Source of the DNA: Pseudonocardia oceani | GTDB lineage: Bacteria > Actinomycetota > Actinomycetes > Mycobacteriales > Pseudonocardiaceae | Length of the DNA: 64,000 nucleotides | Assembly (NCBI RefSeq): GCF_019263585.2 | Contig: NZ_JADQDF010000001.1 | Coordinates: forward strand, 1,798,001-1,862,000 | Reading direction: 5' to 3' | Part shown: piece after piece, positions 51,192 through 59,243 of the stretch | Layout: every line of letters begins with the position of its first letter | How positions within the stretch are numbered: the first letter of the stretch is position 1 | Translations under genes and position numbers: made by a program | The notes under the pieces: model-generated | Databases searched by the model: none | The model's input: only the letters and a program-made list of their open reading frames with translations | Told to the model about the DNA's origin: nothing

Positions 51192-52013
51192 CTACTCCGC
51201 GGGCCGGAGGTGGACGACGTCGCCCGCGGCGACCGCGCGGCGGTGCCCGGCGGCGTCGAGCAGGAGCAGGCGGCCGTCGCCGTCGACGTCCTCGGCGATG
51301 CCGCTCACCGACGTCCCGCCGGGCAGCTCGACGCGCACCGGCGAGCCCAGGCTCAGGCACCCGGCGCGGTAGTCGGCGCGCAGGCGCGTGGACTCGGGGT
51401 CGCCGCGCCCGGTGCGCCACTGCTCCTCGCGGGCCCACAGGCGGGTGAGCAGCTCGACGAGCACGGCCGCGCGGTCGATCTCCCGGTCGCTCTCGGCGGC
51501 GAGCGAGGTGGCACCGGGCTGGTCGGACGGCGCGGAGTCGACGTTGAGGCCGATCCCGACGACGACGGCCGGGCGCGCCGGGTCGGCCACCTCGGCGAGG
51601 ATCCCGGCCACCTTGCGCGGGCCGCCGCGGTCGGCGGAGCCCACGAGGAGGTCGTTGGGCCACTTGAGGCCGGCGGGGGCGTCGGTGACGGTGCGGACGG
51701 TGTCGAGCGCGGCCAGCCCGGCCAGCAGTGGCAGCCAGCTGAACCGCGACGGCGACACCCCGACCGGCCGGAACAGCACGCTCACCGTGAGCCCGGACCC
51801 GGGCGGGGACACCCAGCTGCGGGCCAGCCGGCCCCGCCCGGCCTCCTGGTGCTCGGCCACGAGGACGGTGCGGTCGGGCGCCCCGGCGAGCGCGGCGGCC
51901 ATCAGGTCGGCGTTCGTGGAACCGGTGCGCTCGACGACGTCGAGGCGGTTCCACGGGCCCACGCACGCCGCGCGCAGCGCTCCGGCGTCGAGTGGCTGCG
52001 CGGTGCGGTTCAT
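51192..52013 (-). CDS. birA: Biotin--[acetyl-CoA-carboxylase] ligase
   Basis: Attaches biotin to acyl-CoA carboxylase carrier subunits. The 273-residue protein has the catalytic ERTGSTNADLMA, the biotinyl-AMP loop EHQEAGRGRLARSWVS, LKWPNDLLV and the active-site GIGLNVDSAP. There is no N-terminal helix-turn-helix, so it is a pure ligase of group I, not a repressor. The ATG at 52013 was chosen; MRVMNR at 52022 would be 3 residues longer. It lies close to accD5, whose partner alpha subunit needs biotin. Confidence 0.95.
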   Translation of the reverse strand: MNRTAQPLDAGALRAACVGPWNRLDVVERTGSTNADLMAAALAGAPDRTVLVAEHQEAGRGRLARSWVSPPGSGLTVSVLFRPVGVSPSRFSWLPLLAGLAALDTVRTVTDAPAGLKWPNDLLVGSADRGGPRKVAGILAEVADPARPAVVVGIGLNVDSAPSDQPGATSLAAESDREIDRAAVLVELLTRLWAREEQWRTGRGDPESTRLRADYRAGCLSLGSPVRVELPGGTSVSGIAEDVDGDGRLLLLDAAGHRRAVAAGDVVHLRPAE

Positions 52014-52119
52014 GACCCGCAACGGTACCGGCGGGACCCCCGGACCGCGGAGCGGGAGGCCGCCGCGCGACCGGTGGGCGCCGCGGGTCGCCGGGCGCGC
52101 AGGGCCCGCCGCCGACCGG

Positions 52120-53382
52120 TCAGCCCGCGCCGGGCCCGGTGACCGCCGCGGGGCCGGTCAGCACCTGCTCGCTCGGGGCCGGGATCGCGATGGCCGACGC
52201 CGCCCTCGTCCCGAACCGCCGGGCGATCGGCGGGAACGCCGCCGCCAGGCGCAGGATCCGGACCGGCTCCGGGTCGCCGCGGCGCATCCGGTCGAGACTG
52301 CCCCGCTCGGAGCGGACCTGCGCGCGCTGCTCGCGGTCGGACACAGCCCGGCGGCGCACCTCGAGCTCCCCGCAGGCGGCGTCGATCGTCGTATCGAGGT
52401 CGGCCGGGTCGCCGCCCAGGACCGGCGCCAGGGTGTTGCCGGCGTCGGCCGCGTCGGCGATGGCGATGTTGATGCCGTTGCCGCCCACCGGGGAGATGAC
52501 GTGCGCGGCGTCGCCGATCAGCAGCAGGCCGGGCCGGTACCACGACGGCAGCCGGGTGATCCGGACGTTGAGCAGCGTGAGCTGGGAGAACTCGGTGAGG
52601 CCGTCGAGACGGTCGCCCAGCCACGGCATCCGGTCGCGCGCCAGCGCCACCACCGGCCCGACGCCGGCCTCGCGCGCCTGCGCGACCGTGCCCGTCGGGA
52701 TGATGTGACCGAGTTGCCAGGTCGCGCCCTGCCCGAGCGCGACGACCGCCGCGCCGGGCACCGCGAAGTAGTCCAGGCCCGACAGCGGCGGGTCGTCGTC
52801 GCGGCGCGGCACCTCGAACCACAGGATGTCGAGCCCGGCGCCCAGCTCCTCGGCCTCGAACCCGCCCAGGCGCCGGACCTGCGAGAACCGCCCGTCGGCC
52901 CCGACGACGAGCGGCGCACGGATCTCGCGCACCTCGCCGTCGGCGGCGCGGTACCGCACGCCGCGCACCCGCCCGTCCTCCTCGACGAGCTCGTTGACCC
53001 GCGCCGACATCACCAGCCGGAAGCCCGGCAGCTCCGCGGCGCGCGCGGTGAGCAGCCCGAGGAACTCCGGCTGCGGCACGAGCACGTAGTGCGGGAAGCG
53101 GCGGCTGGCACTGCCGTAGTCGGCGATCCGGTAGGACGCCGTCGGCGTGTGCCAGGTGAACGCGTCGGCCGTGGCGTGCGGGCGGGCCAGGACGTCGTCG
53201 GCCAGGCCGAGGACGTCGAGCCAGTCCATCACCGGCGGGGCGAGCGAGTCGCCCCGGAAGCGGCGGGCGAAGTCCGACCGCGCCTCCAGCAGCGTCACCC
53301 GCCGCCCCGCCCGGGCCAGCAGGTAGGCCAGCACGGCGCCGCCGGGACCGCCCCCGACGACGACGCAGTCGGTCTCGTCCAT
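52120..53382 (-). CDS. FAD-dependent oxidoreductase/monooxygenase (PHBH fold)
   Basis: A 420-residue flavoprotein of the aromatic-hydroxylase type. Rossmann motif VVVGGGPGGAVLAYLLARAG, DG motif LVVGADGRFSQVRR, and GD motif LLLIGDAAHVISPVGGNGINIAIAD are all intact. It lacks an obvious partner and its substrate is unknown; it resembles ring- or antibiotic-type hydroxylases. Start ATG 53382 has GGTGGAGAG upstream and lies 16 bases from a palindrome (53398-53416), which could bind a repressor. The longer ATG at 53409 would overlap that palindrome. Confidence 0.9.
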   Translation of the reverse strand: MDETDCVVVGGGPGGAVLAYLLARAGRRVTLLEARSDFARRFRGDSLAPPVMDWLDVLGLADDVLARPHATADAFTWHTPTASYRIADYGSASRRFPHYVLVPQPEFLGLLTARAAELPGFRLVMSARVNELVEEDGRVRGVRYRAADGEVREIRAPLVVGADGRFSQVRRLGGFEAEELGAGLDILWFEVPRRDDDPPLSGLDYFAVPGAAVVALGQGATWQLGHIIPTGTVAQAREAGVGPVVALARDRMPWLGDRLDGLTEFSQLTLLNVRITRLPSWYRPGLLLIGDAAHVISPVGGNGINIAIADAADAGNTLAPVLGGDPADLDTTIDAACGELEVRRRAVSDREQRAQVRSERGSLDRMRRGDPEPVRILRLAAAFPPIARRFGTRAASAIAIPAPSEQVLTGPAAVTGPGAG

Positions 53383-53397
53383 CTCTCCACCCTCGAA

Positions 53398-53416
53398 TCT
53401 CTCGGCCATCGAGAGA
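53398..53416. promoter_or_regulatory. Palindrome upstream of the FAD oxidoreductase
   Basis: TCTCTCG (53398-53404) and CGAGAGA (53410-53416) are perfect 7-base arms around GCCAT. It lies 16 bases before the chosen start and next to the stop of the upstream gene. It fits an operator of a TetR/PadR-type dimer, though no regulator gene is adjacent. Confidence 0.5.
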
Positions 53417-54478
53417 CTACCGCGGTCGGCCGTTCCGTGCGAAGTACGCCGACGCCGCCGGCCGGAACATGAACCAGATCGCCGCCGCGACGAGGACCAC
53501 CTGGATCGCGGTGGCGACCACGTTGAGGACGCCCAGCGCCCCGAGCGAGAGCATCTGGCCGGCGGAGAAGAACGAGTAGACGCCGCTGAGCAGCGACAGG
53601 ACCCCGAGCACGGTCAGCAGGATGCGGGCCCAGTTGCGGCCGTTGCGCATCGCGAACACCGCGGCCGCCACCAGCGCGAGCAGGACCAGCGACACCACGA
53701 TCCCGCCGATCGCCCCGCCGCGGGCGGCGCCGAGGACCTCGGCCGGTACGTCGCCCGCGGACACCCCGGCGCTCTCCAGGGCGGCCTCGACGAGGGAGTC
53801 GATGAGGAAGAAGGCGACGACCGCGCCGATCACCCCGAGCGCCAGGTCGGCCAGCCACAGGAGGAACGCGGTGCGCACCTCGGGCGGCGCCGACGCGGGG
53901 CCGCCGCTGCGACCGGACTGCTTCTCGAGGCTCGGGCCGTCGTCGTAGCCCTGCTGAGCGCCACCGTAGCCCTGCTGACCACCGGCGTCCGCCCGGCCGT
54001 AGCCGGGGTCCTGCTGGCCCCCGTAGCCGGGCTGGCCGCCGTAGCCGGCCTGTTGGCCGCCGTATCCCTGCTGGCCGCCGTATCCCTGCTGGCCGCCGTA
54101 TCCCTGCTGGCCGCCGTATCCCTGCTGGCCGCCATAGCCCTGCTGGCCGCCATAGCCGGGCTGCTGCCCGTACCCGGGCTGGCCGCCGTACCCGGGCTGC
54201 TGGCCGTACCCGGGCTGCTGGCCGTACCCGGGCTGCTGGCCGTAACCGGGCTGGCCGCCGTAGCCCGGCTGGCCGCCGTAGCCGGGCTGCTGGCCGTAAC
54301 CGGGCGGTGGCCCCTGCCCGGGCGGCGGGCCGTAGCCGGGCTGCTGACCCCCGTGCCCGGGAGGCGGTCCCTGGCCGGGCGGCGGGCCGTCGCCGGGCCG
54401 GCCCTGGCCGGGCCCCTGACCGGGAGGGGGCTCCTGGCCCTGTTGACCCGACTGCGACTCGGACGGTGGCTGCGACAT
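53417..54478 (-). CDS. Membrane protein with a long Gly/Tyr/Gln/Pro repeat domain
   Basis: A 353-residue protein. Residues ~1-165 are a low-complexity repeat of [12 protein letters not shown] and GYGGQQ units (about 15-20 copies). A charged linker ([15 protein letters not shown]) follows, then four membrane helices at about 190-345 (for example [59 protein letters not shown]). Such N-terminal PGQ/YGQ-rich regions with four helices occur in actinobacterial membrane proteins of unknown function. ATG 54478 has GGAGAG upstream. The tail [15 protein letters not shown] is conserved in such proteins. The repeat DNA (54010-54305) invites length variation. Confidence 0.8.
   Translation of the reverse strand: MSQPPSESQSGQQGQEPPPGQGPGQGRPGDGPPPGQGPPPGHGGQQPGYGPPPGQGPPPGYGQQPGYGGQPGYGGQPGYGQQPGYGQQPGYGQQPGYGGQPGYGQQPGYGGQQGYGGQQGYGGQQGYGGQQGYGGQQGYGGQQAGYGGQPGYGGQQDPGYGRADAGGQQGYGGAQQGYDDGPSLEKQSGRSGGPASAPPEVRTAFLLWLADLALGVIGAVVAFFLIDSLVEAALESAGVSAGDVPAEVLGAARGGAIGGIVVSLVLLALVAAAVFAMRNGRNWARILLTVLGVLSLLSGVYSFFSAGQMLSLGALGVLNVVATAIQVVLVAAAIWFMFRPAASAYFARNGRPR
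54010..54305. repeat. Tandem minisatellite coding for YGQ/YGG units
   Basis: 18-bp units such as TATCCCTGCTGGCCGCCG, at least four nearly identical copies between 54058 and 54135, grade into related TAGCC/TACCCGGGCTG units. On the minus strand they encode GYGGQQ and GYGQQP. Expansion or contraction would add or remove six residues. Confidence 0.85.
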
Positions 54479-54646
54479 GCGACTCTCCGCTCTCGTGGAG
54501 TACCTGGCTGTGACCAGCACCACAAGTGCCGTCGAGGGGATCCAAGCCCCAGCGCCCAGGTCGTGCAAGCAGGACGTTCCCTCCGACGGCGGACGTGACC
54601 AGGCACGCACGGACGACGGGTTACCAGCCGGTTAGGCTCCCCGGCC

Positions 54647-56284
54647 ATGACCGCCGCAACGGAGCCGATCGGGGACGCGTCCGGCGCTGCCGCCGACGAG
54701 CCGGACGTCCACACCACCGCCGGCAAGCTCGCCGACCTCTACCGACGTGCCGCCGACGCCGTCGACGCCGGGTCGGGCGCCGAGCGCCAGCACGCCAAGG
54801 GCCGCCAGACCGCCCGCGAGCGCATCGACCAGCTGCTCGACCCGGGCTCGTTCGTCGAGCTCGACGCGCTCACGCGCCACCGGTCGACCAACTTCGGCAT
54901 GGACGCCAAGCGTCCCTTCGGCGACGGGGTCGTCACCGGCACCGGCACCGTCGACGGCCGCCAGGTCGCGGTCTTCAGCCAGGACGCCACCGTGTTCGGC
55001 GGCGCGCTCGGCGAGGTCTACGGCGAGAAGATCGTCAAGGTCATGGACCTGGCGCTCAAGATCGGGTGCCCGATGATCGGTATCAACGACGGCGGTGGCG
55101 CCCGCATCCAGGAGGGCGTGGTCGCGCTCGGGCTCTACGGCGAGATCTTCGTCCGCAACGTCCGCAGCTCCGGGGTCATCCCGCAGATCTCGCTGGTCAT
55201 GGGCCCGTCGGCCGGTGGAGCGGTGTACTCCCCCGCGCTCACCGACTTCATCGTGATGGTCGACGGCACCAGCAACATGTTCATCACCGGCCCCGACGTG
55301 ATCAAGACCGTCACCGGTGAGGACGTCGAGATGGAGGACCTCGGCGGCGGCCGGGCCCACAACACGAAGTCCGGCGTGGCGCACTACCTGGGCAGCGACG
55401 AGGCCGACGCGATCGACTACGTCAAGGAGCTGCTCGGCTACCTGCCCAGCAACAACCTCTCCGAGCCGCCCGCCTACCCGGCCCCGGAGCCGGTGGCGGG
55501 CTCGATCGCCGACGGCCTCACCGACTCCGACCTCGAGCTCGACACGATCGTCCCGGACTCGGCGAACACCCCCTACGACATCCGCGGCGTCATCGAGCGG
55601 GTCGTCGACGAGGGCGAGTTCCTGGAGGTCCACGAGCTGTTCGCGCCGAACATCGTGTGCGGCTACGGGCGCATCGAGGGCCGGTCGGTCGGGATCGTGG
55701 CCAACCAGCCCACCCAGTTCGCGGGCTGCCTCGACATCGACGCGTCGGAGAAGGCCGCGCGGTTCGTGCGCACCTGCGACGCGTTCAACATCCCGGTCGT
55801 CACGTTCGTCGACGTCCCCGGCTTCCTGCCCGGCACCGAGCAGGAGTGGGACGGCATCATCCGCCGCGGCGCGAAGCTGATCTACGCCTACGCCGAGGCG
55901 ACCGTCCCGAAGGTCACCGTGATCACGCGCAAGGCCTACGGCGGCGCGTACGACGTCATGGGGTCCAAGCACCTGGGCGCCGACATCAACGTGGCCTGGC
56001 CGACGGCCCAGATCGCGGTCACGGGCGCCGCGGGCGCGGTGAGCATCCTCTACCGCAAGGAGCTCAACGACCTCGAGGGCGACGAGCTGGCCAACCGTCG
56101 CGCGGAGCTGCAGCAGGAGTACGAGGACACCCTCGCCAACCCCTACATCGCGGCCGACCGCGGCTACATCGACGGCGTCATCCCGCCCTCGCACACCCGG
56201 GGCTACGTCGGCCGGGCGCTGCGGGCGCTGGAGACCAAGCGCGAGGCGGTCCCGGCGCGCAAGCACGGGAACATCCCCCTGTGA
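54647..56284 (+). CDS. accD5: Acyl-CoA (propionyl/acetyl-CoA) carboxylase beta subunit
   Basis: Carboxyltransferase subunit. The 545-residue crotonase-fold protein has [20 protein letters not shown] at the start, [21 protein letters not shown], the oxyanion/biotin region [59 protein letters not shown] and [20 protein letters not shown]. It pairs with the epsilon-like subunit downstream by a GTGA overlap, the AccD5-AccE5 arrangement of mycobacteria. The biotin-carrying alpha subunit is not in the window. birA lies about 2.6 kb upstream. Confidence 0.96.
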   Translation: MTAATEPIGDASGAAADEPDVHTTAGKLADLYRRAADAVDAGSGAERQHAKGRQTARERIDQLLDPGSFVELDALTRHRSTNFGMDAKRPFGDGVVTGTGTVDGRQVAVFSQDATVFGGALGEVYGEKIVKVMDLALKIGCPMIGINDGGGARIQEGVVALGLYGEIFVRNVRSSGVIPQISLVMGPSAGGAVYSPALTDFIVMVDGTSNMFITGPDVIKTVTGEDVEMEDLGGGRAHNTKSGVAHYLGSDEADAIDYVKELLGYLPSNNLSEPPAYPAPEPVAGSIADGLTDSDLELDTIVPDSANTPYDIRGVIERVVDEGEFLEVHELFAPNIVCGYGRIEGRSVGIVANQPTQFAGCLDIDASEKAARFVRTCDAFNIPVVTFVDVPGFLPGTEQEWDGIIRRGAKLIYAYAEATVPKVTVITRKAYGGAYDVMGSKHLGADINVAWPTAQIAVTGAAGAVSILYRKELNDLEGDELANRRAELQQEYEDTLANPYIAADRGYIDGVIPPSHTRGYVGRALRALETKREAVPARKHGNIPL

Positions 56285-56613
56285 GCACCGAGGACGCCGC
56301 GAGCACCGAGGACGCCGCGGGCGACGACGACACCGCGAGCGACGACGACACCGCGGGCCCGGACGCCCCGAGCACGGAGGAGACCGCCGAGCCCACCCCG
56401 GAGGAGCGCCGCGCGCTCTTCCGGGTGGTGCGCGGCGAGCCCACCGACGCCGAGCTCGTGGCGCTCACGGTCGTGCTCGCGGCGGCCTCGTCGTCCGGCG
56501 GGGGCGACGCCCCGGTGCGCCGCCGCGACCGCTGGTCGGACCCGGCGGCGCGCCTGCGCGCGCCGCTCACTCCCGGCCCGGGCGCGTGGGCGGGCACCTA
56601 CCTGCCGCGCTGA
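56281..56613 (+). CDS. Acyl-CoA carboxylase epsilon subunit (AccE-type)
   Basis: A 110-residue protein: an acidic, repetitive N-terminus ([20 protein letters not shown]) followed by the short epsilon-subunit motif [20 protein letters not shown] and the C-terminal [20 protein letters not shown]. It should stimulate the AccD5 holo-complex, as AccE5 does. GTG 56281 overlaps the accD5 stop by 4 bases, so translation is coupled. The acidic extension is longer than usual. It is followed by CTGCCGC repeats. Confidence 0.88.
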   Translation: MSTEDAASTEDAAGDDDTASDDDTAGPDAPSTEETAEPTPEERRALFRVVRGEPTDAELVALTVVLAAASSSGGGDAPVRRRDRWSDPAARLRAPLTPGPGAWAGTYLPR

Positions 56614-56655
56614 GGGGGACCTGCCGCGCCGAGGGCCTGCCGCACTGAGGGGCCT
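56602..56655. repeat. Triple CTGCCGC repeat at the end of the accE gene
   Basis: CTGCCGCGCTGAGGGGGAC (56602), CTGCCGCGCCGAGGGC (56621) and CTGCCGCACTGAGGGGC (56637) lie in tandem, starting at the last codons of accE. The repeats partly re-create the stop codon context. It may be a small slippage array or a terminator-like region between convergent genes. Confidence 0.4.
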
Positions 56656-56678
56656 GTCTCGCTCAGGTGGCGGGCCGG

Positions 56679-57245
56679 TCAGGTCGGGACGGCGGTCCGG
56701 GCGAGCGCGTGCTGGACCAGCGCGACGAGCGTCGACCGGCCCGACCCGGGGTCGCGGGCGTCCAGCCACACCAGCGGGACGTCCGGGCCCAGGGCGAGCG
56801 CGTCGCGGACGTCCTCGGGCCGGTGCTCGTCGGCGCCGGGGAACCGGTTGACCCCCACGACGAACGGCAGCCGCCGGTTCTCGAAGTAGTCGATCGCCGC
56901 GAAGCAGTCGTCGATCCGGCGCAGGTCGACCAGCACCACCGCACCGACGCTGCCGCGGGCGAGCTCGTCCCACATGAACCAGAACCGCGACTGACCGGGC
57001 GTGCCGAACAGGTACAGGATCAGCGACGAGTCGACCGTGAGCCGGCCGAAGTCCATCGCCACGGTCGTCGTGCTCTTGTCCGGCACGAGGTCGGCGTCGT
57101 CGACGCCCACCGAGGCCGAGGTCATGGCCTGCTCGGTGAGCAGCGGCGGGATCTCCGACAACGTCCGCACCAGCGTCGTCTTGCCCACGCCGAACCCGCC
57201 GGCGACCAGCACCTTGAGCGGGATCAGCTCCTCATCGACCCGCAC
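56679..57245 (-). CDS. cvnD: Conservon GTPase-like protein CvnD
   Basis: A 188-residue ATP/GTP-binding protein, the Ras-like member of the actinobacterial conservon. P-loop: KVLVAGGFGVGKTTLVRTLS; effector-like region EQAMTSASVGVDDADLVP; DxxG-type LFGTPGQSRFWFMWDELARG; NKxD-like VVGVNRFPGADEH. It would hydrolyse GTP and relay the CvnA kinase signal. Start at 57245 overlaps the cvnC stop by 14 bases. It ends the cvnA-B-C-D operon and converges with accE. Confidence 0.93.
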   Translation of the reverse strand: MRVDEELIPLKVLVAGGFGVGKTTLVRTLSEIPPLLTEQAMTSASVGVDDADLVPDKSTTTVAMDFGRLTVDSSLILYLFGTPGQSRFWFMWDELARGSVGAVVLVDLRRIDDCFAAIDYFENRRLPFVVGVNRFPGADEHRPEDVRDALALGPDVPLVWLDARDPGSGRSTLVALVQHALARTAVPT

Positions 57246-57588
57246 GGAGTCCCTCCAGCAGTCGTTCCAGCACGGCGGGCGACGGGCCGTCCTCGCCCGA
57301 GGGCGGCAGGTGGATCACGAGGTGGCCGGCATCGACGAGGTCGCTGACGACGACGCGCGCCACCCCGACCGGCACCCCGAGCGCGGCCCCGACCTCGGCG
57401 ACCGACACCGGCCGCGCGGCCAGCTCCACCGTCGTGCGGTACTCCGGCTCCATCCCGTGCGACGAGGCGTCGGCGGTGGCCGTCACCAGCGCCTCCACGG
57501 GCAGGTCCCGGCCCGGGAGCGAGCGGGTGCGGCCGCGGGTGAGCGCGTAGACCGGCACCACCCGCCCGCCGGAACGGTGCTCGCTCAC
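57232..57588 (-). CDS. cvnC: Conservon DUF742 protein CvnC
   Basis: A 118-residue DUF742 protein of the conservon. A winged-helix-like region (RTTVELAARPVSVAEVGAAL then GVPVGVARVVVSDLVDAGHL) forms its core, with a proline-flanked N-terminus (VVPVYALTRGRTRSLPGRDL). CvnC links CvnB and CvnD in conservon complexes in Streptomyces. GTG 57588 is preceded by GAGGAGGGC. A 90-base gap separates it from cvnB, which contains a GTGAGC/GCTCAC hairpin (57644-57665). Confidence 0.9.
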   Translation of the reverse strand: MSEHRSGGRVVPVYALTRGRTRSLPGRDLPVEALVTATADASSHGMEPEYRTTVELAARPVSVAEVGAALGVPVGVARVVVSDLVDAGHLVIHLPPSGEDGPSPAVLERLLEGLRAGR

Positions 57589-57678
57589 GAGCCCTCCTCG
57601 CTCACGCTCGTCAGCCGCGTTCGCGACCGCTGCTGCGCCCATGGTGAGCTGGCAAGCTCGCTCACGCTTCCCGCCCGC

Positions 57679-58071
57679 TCACGTCGCGGTCGCCGTGCGC
57701 GCGGCCGGTGTCAGCGCGTGGCCGACCCGGGCGGCGAGCAGCGTCATCTCGTAGCCGACCAGCCCGATGTCGCACTGCCGGTCGGCGAACACCGCGAGGG
57801 TGGCACCGTGGCTGATCGCGGTGACGAACAGGTAGCCGCCCGCCATCTCCAGGATCGTCTGCGTGACCGGCCCTGCCGACAGCAGCTGCGCGGTGCCCCG
57901 GGCCAGGCTCACCAGGCCCGACGCCGCCGCGGCGAGCTGGTCGGCCAGCGACGTCCCGACCTGTGACGACGTCGCGAGCCGCAGCCCGTCGCCGGAGACG
58001 ACGACGCCGTGCACGACGCCGGGCGTGCCGCCGACGAACTCCTCCAGCAACCAGTCCAGCCGACCGCTCAC
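57679..58071 (-). CDS. cvnB: Conservon roadblock/LC7 protein CvnB
   Basis: A 130-residue roadblock/LC7 domain protein. LDWLLEEFVGGTPGVVHGVV, then LATSSQVGTSLADQLAAAASG and ILEMAGGYLFVTAISHGATL match the family; roadblock proteins act as GTPase regulators or scaffolds in conservons. GTG 58071 overlaps the end of the kinase frame as GTGA, so it is translationally coupled to the second half of cvnA. Confidence 0.92.
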   Translation of the reverse strand: MSGRLDWLLEEFVGGTPGVVHGVVVSGDGLRLATSSQVGTSLADQLAAAASGLVSLARGTAQLLSAGPVTQTILEMAGGYLFVTAISHGATLAVFADRQCDIGLVGYEMTLLAARVGHALTPAARTATAT

Positions 58072-59222
58072 GTCACTCCCCCGTTGTCGACGGTGTACTG
58101 CGCCGCACTGCGGCTGGCCTGGTAGCGCGACAGCGCGCTCGCGGCCGCGCTGTCGTGCACGGGCGCGGCCGGCTCGGCGCTCACGGGCCCGCGCAGCTCC
58201 GGCGCCAGGTGCGCCTGCGGCACGCGCCGGCGGAGTCCGCCGCGCGCGGGCTGGACCGGCACCGACGGCCCCGTGTCCCCGGGCCGCGGGTCCGGCACCG
58301 CCGGCGCGGAGGCGGGCCACCCGCCGCCGGACGGGGCCGGCGGCGTGGCCGCGAACGGCGCAGACCCGAACGGCGCAGACCCGAACGGCGCGGACCCGAA
58401 CGGCGCGGACCCGAACGGCGCGGACTCGGATGATGCGGGCGGGGCCGCCGCGCGCGGGTCGGCGCCGAACGGGTCGGCGGGCCCGTCCGCCTCCGGGCTC
58501 CACCAGCCGCGCCACTCGCCGTCCTCCGGGCCGGGGGCGGCCGGGGCGAAGGGCGTCGGCCAGGGGGTGGACGTCCCGGAGGCCGCGACCGGTACCCGCT
58601 CCGGGGCAGGAGCAGGAGCCGGGCCGGGCTCCGGGGCGCGCTCGGCCGGCACCGGCCGCACGGGCTCCGGGGACGGGAACGGGGACGGGGACGGGGACGG
58701 GGACGCGCCCAGGGAGTGCCGCGAGGGGGTGAGGTCCCCCGGGGCGCGGCGGGGCAGCGGGACGGCGGGGCCCACCGGGAACAGGGCGGCGGGCAGCGCC
58801 ACGACCGCGGTGACGCCGGAACCGGGCGTGGCCCCGAGCGAGACGCCGACGCCGTGCCGGGCGGCCAGCCGCGCGACCACGTGGAAGCCCAGCCGCTGGG
58901 CGACGGCGAGGTCCACGTCCTGCGGGCGGGCGAGCAGGTCGTTGGCGGCGGCCAGGTCCTCCGGCGGCATCCCCACGCCCCAGTCCTCGACCGTCATCAG
59001 GCACGCGCCCTCGTGGCGGGGGTCGGGGCGGGCGCGGACGGTGACCGTGGTGTCGGGCGGGGAGAAGCGCACGGCGTTCTCGGTCAGCTCGGCGAGCAGG
59101 TGCGTGAGATCGGCGACGACGCGCCCGGAGACGGCACCCACGCGGTCGTCGATCACCGTCGTGACCCGGTCGAGGTCCTCGGTCTCGGCGATGGCGGCCC
59201 GCGCGACGTCGCGCAGCGGCAC
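58068..59222 (-). CDS. cvnA: Conservon kinase CvnA, C-terminal (ATPase plus tail) half after an in-frame TAG
   Basis: The frame continues the N-terminal kinase piece (59244-60107) beyond a TAG at 59244-59246. It holds the HATPase domain (DLTHLLAELTENAVRFSPPD; VEDWGVGMPPEDLAAANDLL; QRLGFHVVARLAARHGVGVS) and a Pro-rich tail of about 230 residues. If made separately it could start at GTG 59222 (PLRDVARAAIAETED), with 384 residues. The tail contains five GSAPF units encoded by a 15-bp minisatellite. Alternatives are readthrough of the TAG, sequencing error, or a pseudogene. Confidence 0.8.
   Translation of the reverse strand: MPLRDVARAAIAETEDLDRVTTVIDDRVGAVSGRVVADLTHLLAELTENAVRFSPPDTTVTVRARPDPRHEGACLMTVEDWGVGMPPEDLAAANDLLARPQDVDLAVAQRLGFHVVARLAARHGVGVSLGATPGSGVTAVVALPAALFPVGPAVPLPRRAPGDLTPSRHSLGASPSPSPSPFPSPEPVRPVPAERAPEPGPAPAPAPERVPVAASGTSTPWPTPFAPAAPGPEDGEWRGWWSPEADGPADPFGADPRAAAPPASSESAPFGSAPFGSAPFGSAPFGSAPFAATPPAPSGGGWPASAPAVPDPRPGDTGPSVPVQPARGGLRRRVPQAHLAPELRGPVSAEPAAPVHDSAAASALSRYQASRSAAQYTVDNGGVT
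58352..58426. repeat. 15-bp minisatellite (five units) in the kinase tail
   Basis: Five units of CGAACGGCGCAGACC or CGAACGGCGCGGACC start at 58352, 58367, 58382, 58397 and 58412 and encode GSAPF repeats. A hexamer GGACGG run at 58672-58703 encodes Ser-Pro repeats in the same protein. Both are prone to copy-number change. Confidence 0.85.
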
Positions 59223-59243
59223 GGGGGCCGACCACGTGCGCGG

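Noticed and set aside
54010..54305. Possible CRISPR array
   Set aside because: The repeats are contiguous 18-bp coding units without spacers, in frame with a YGQ-repeat protein.
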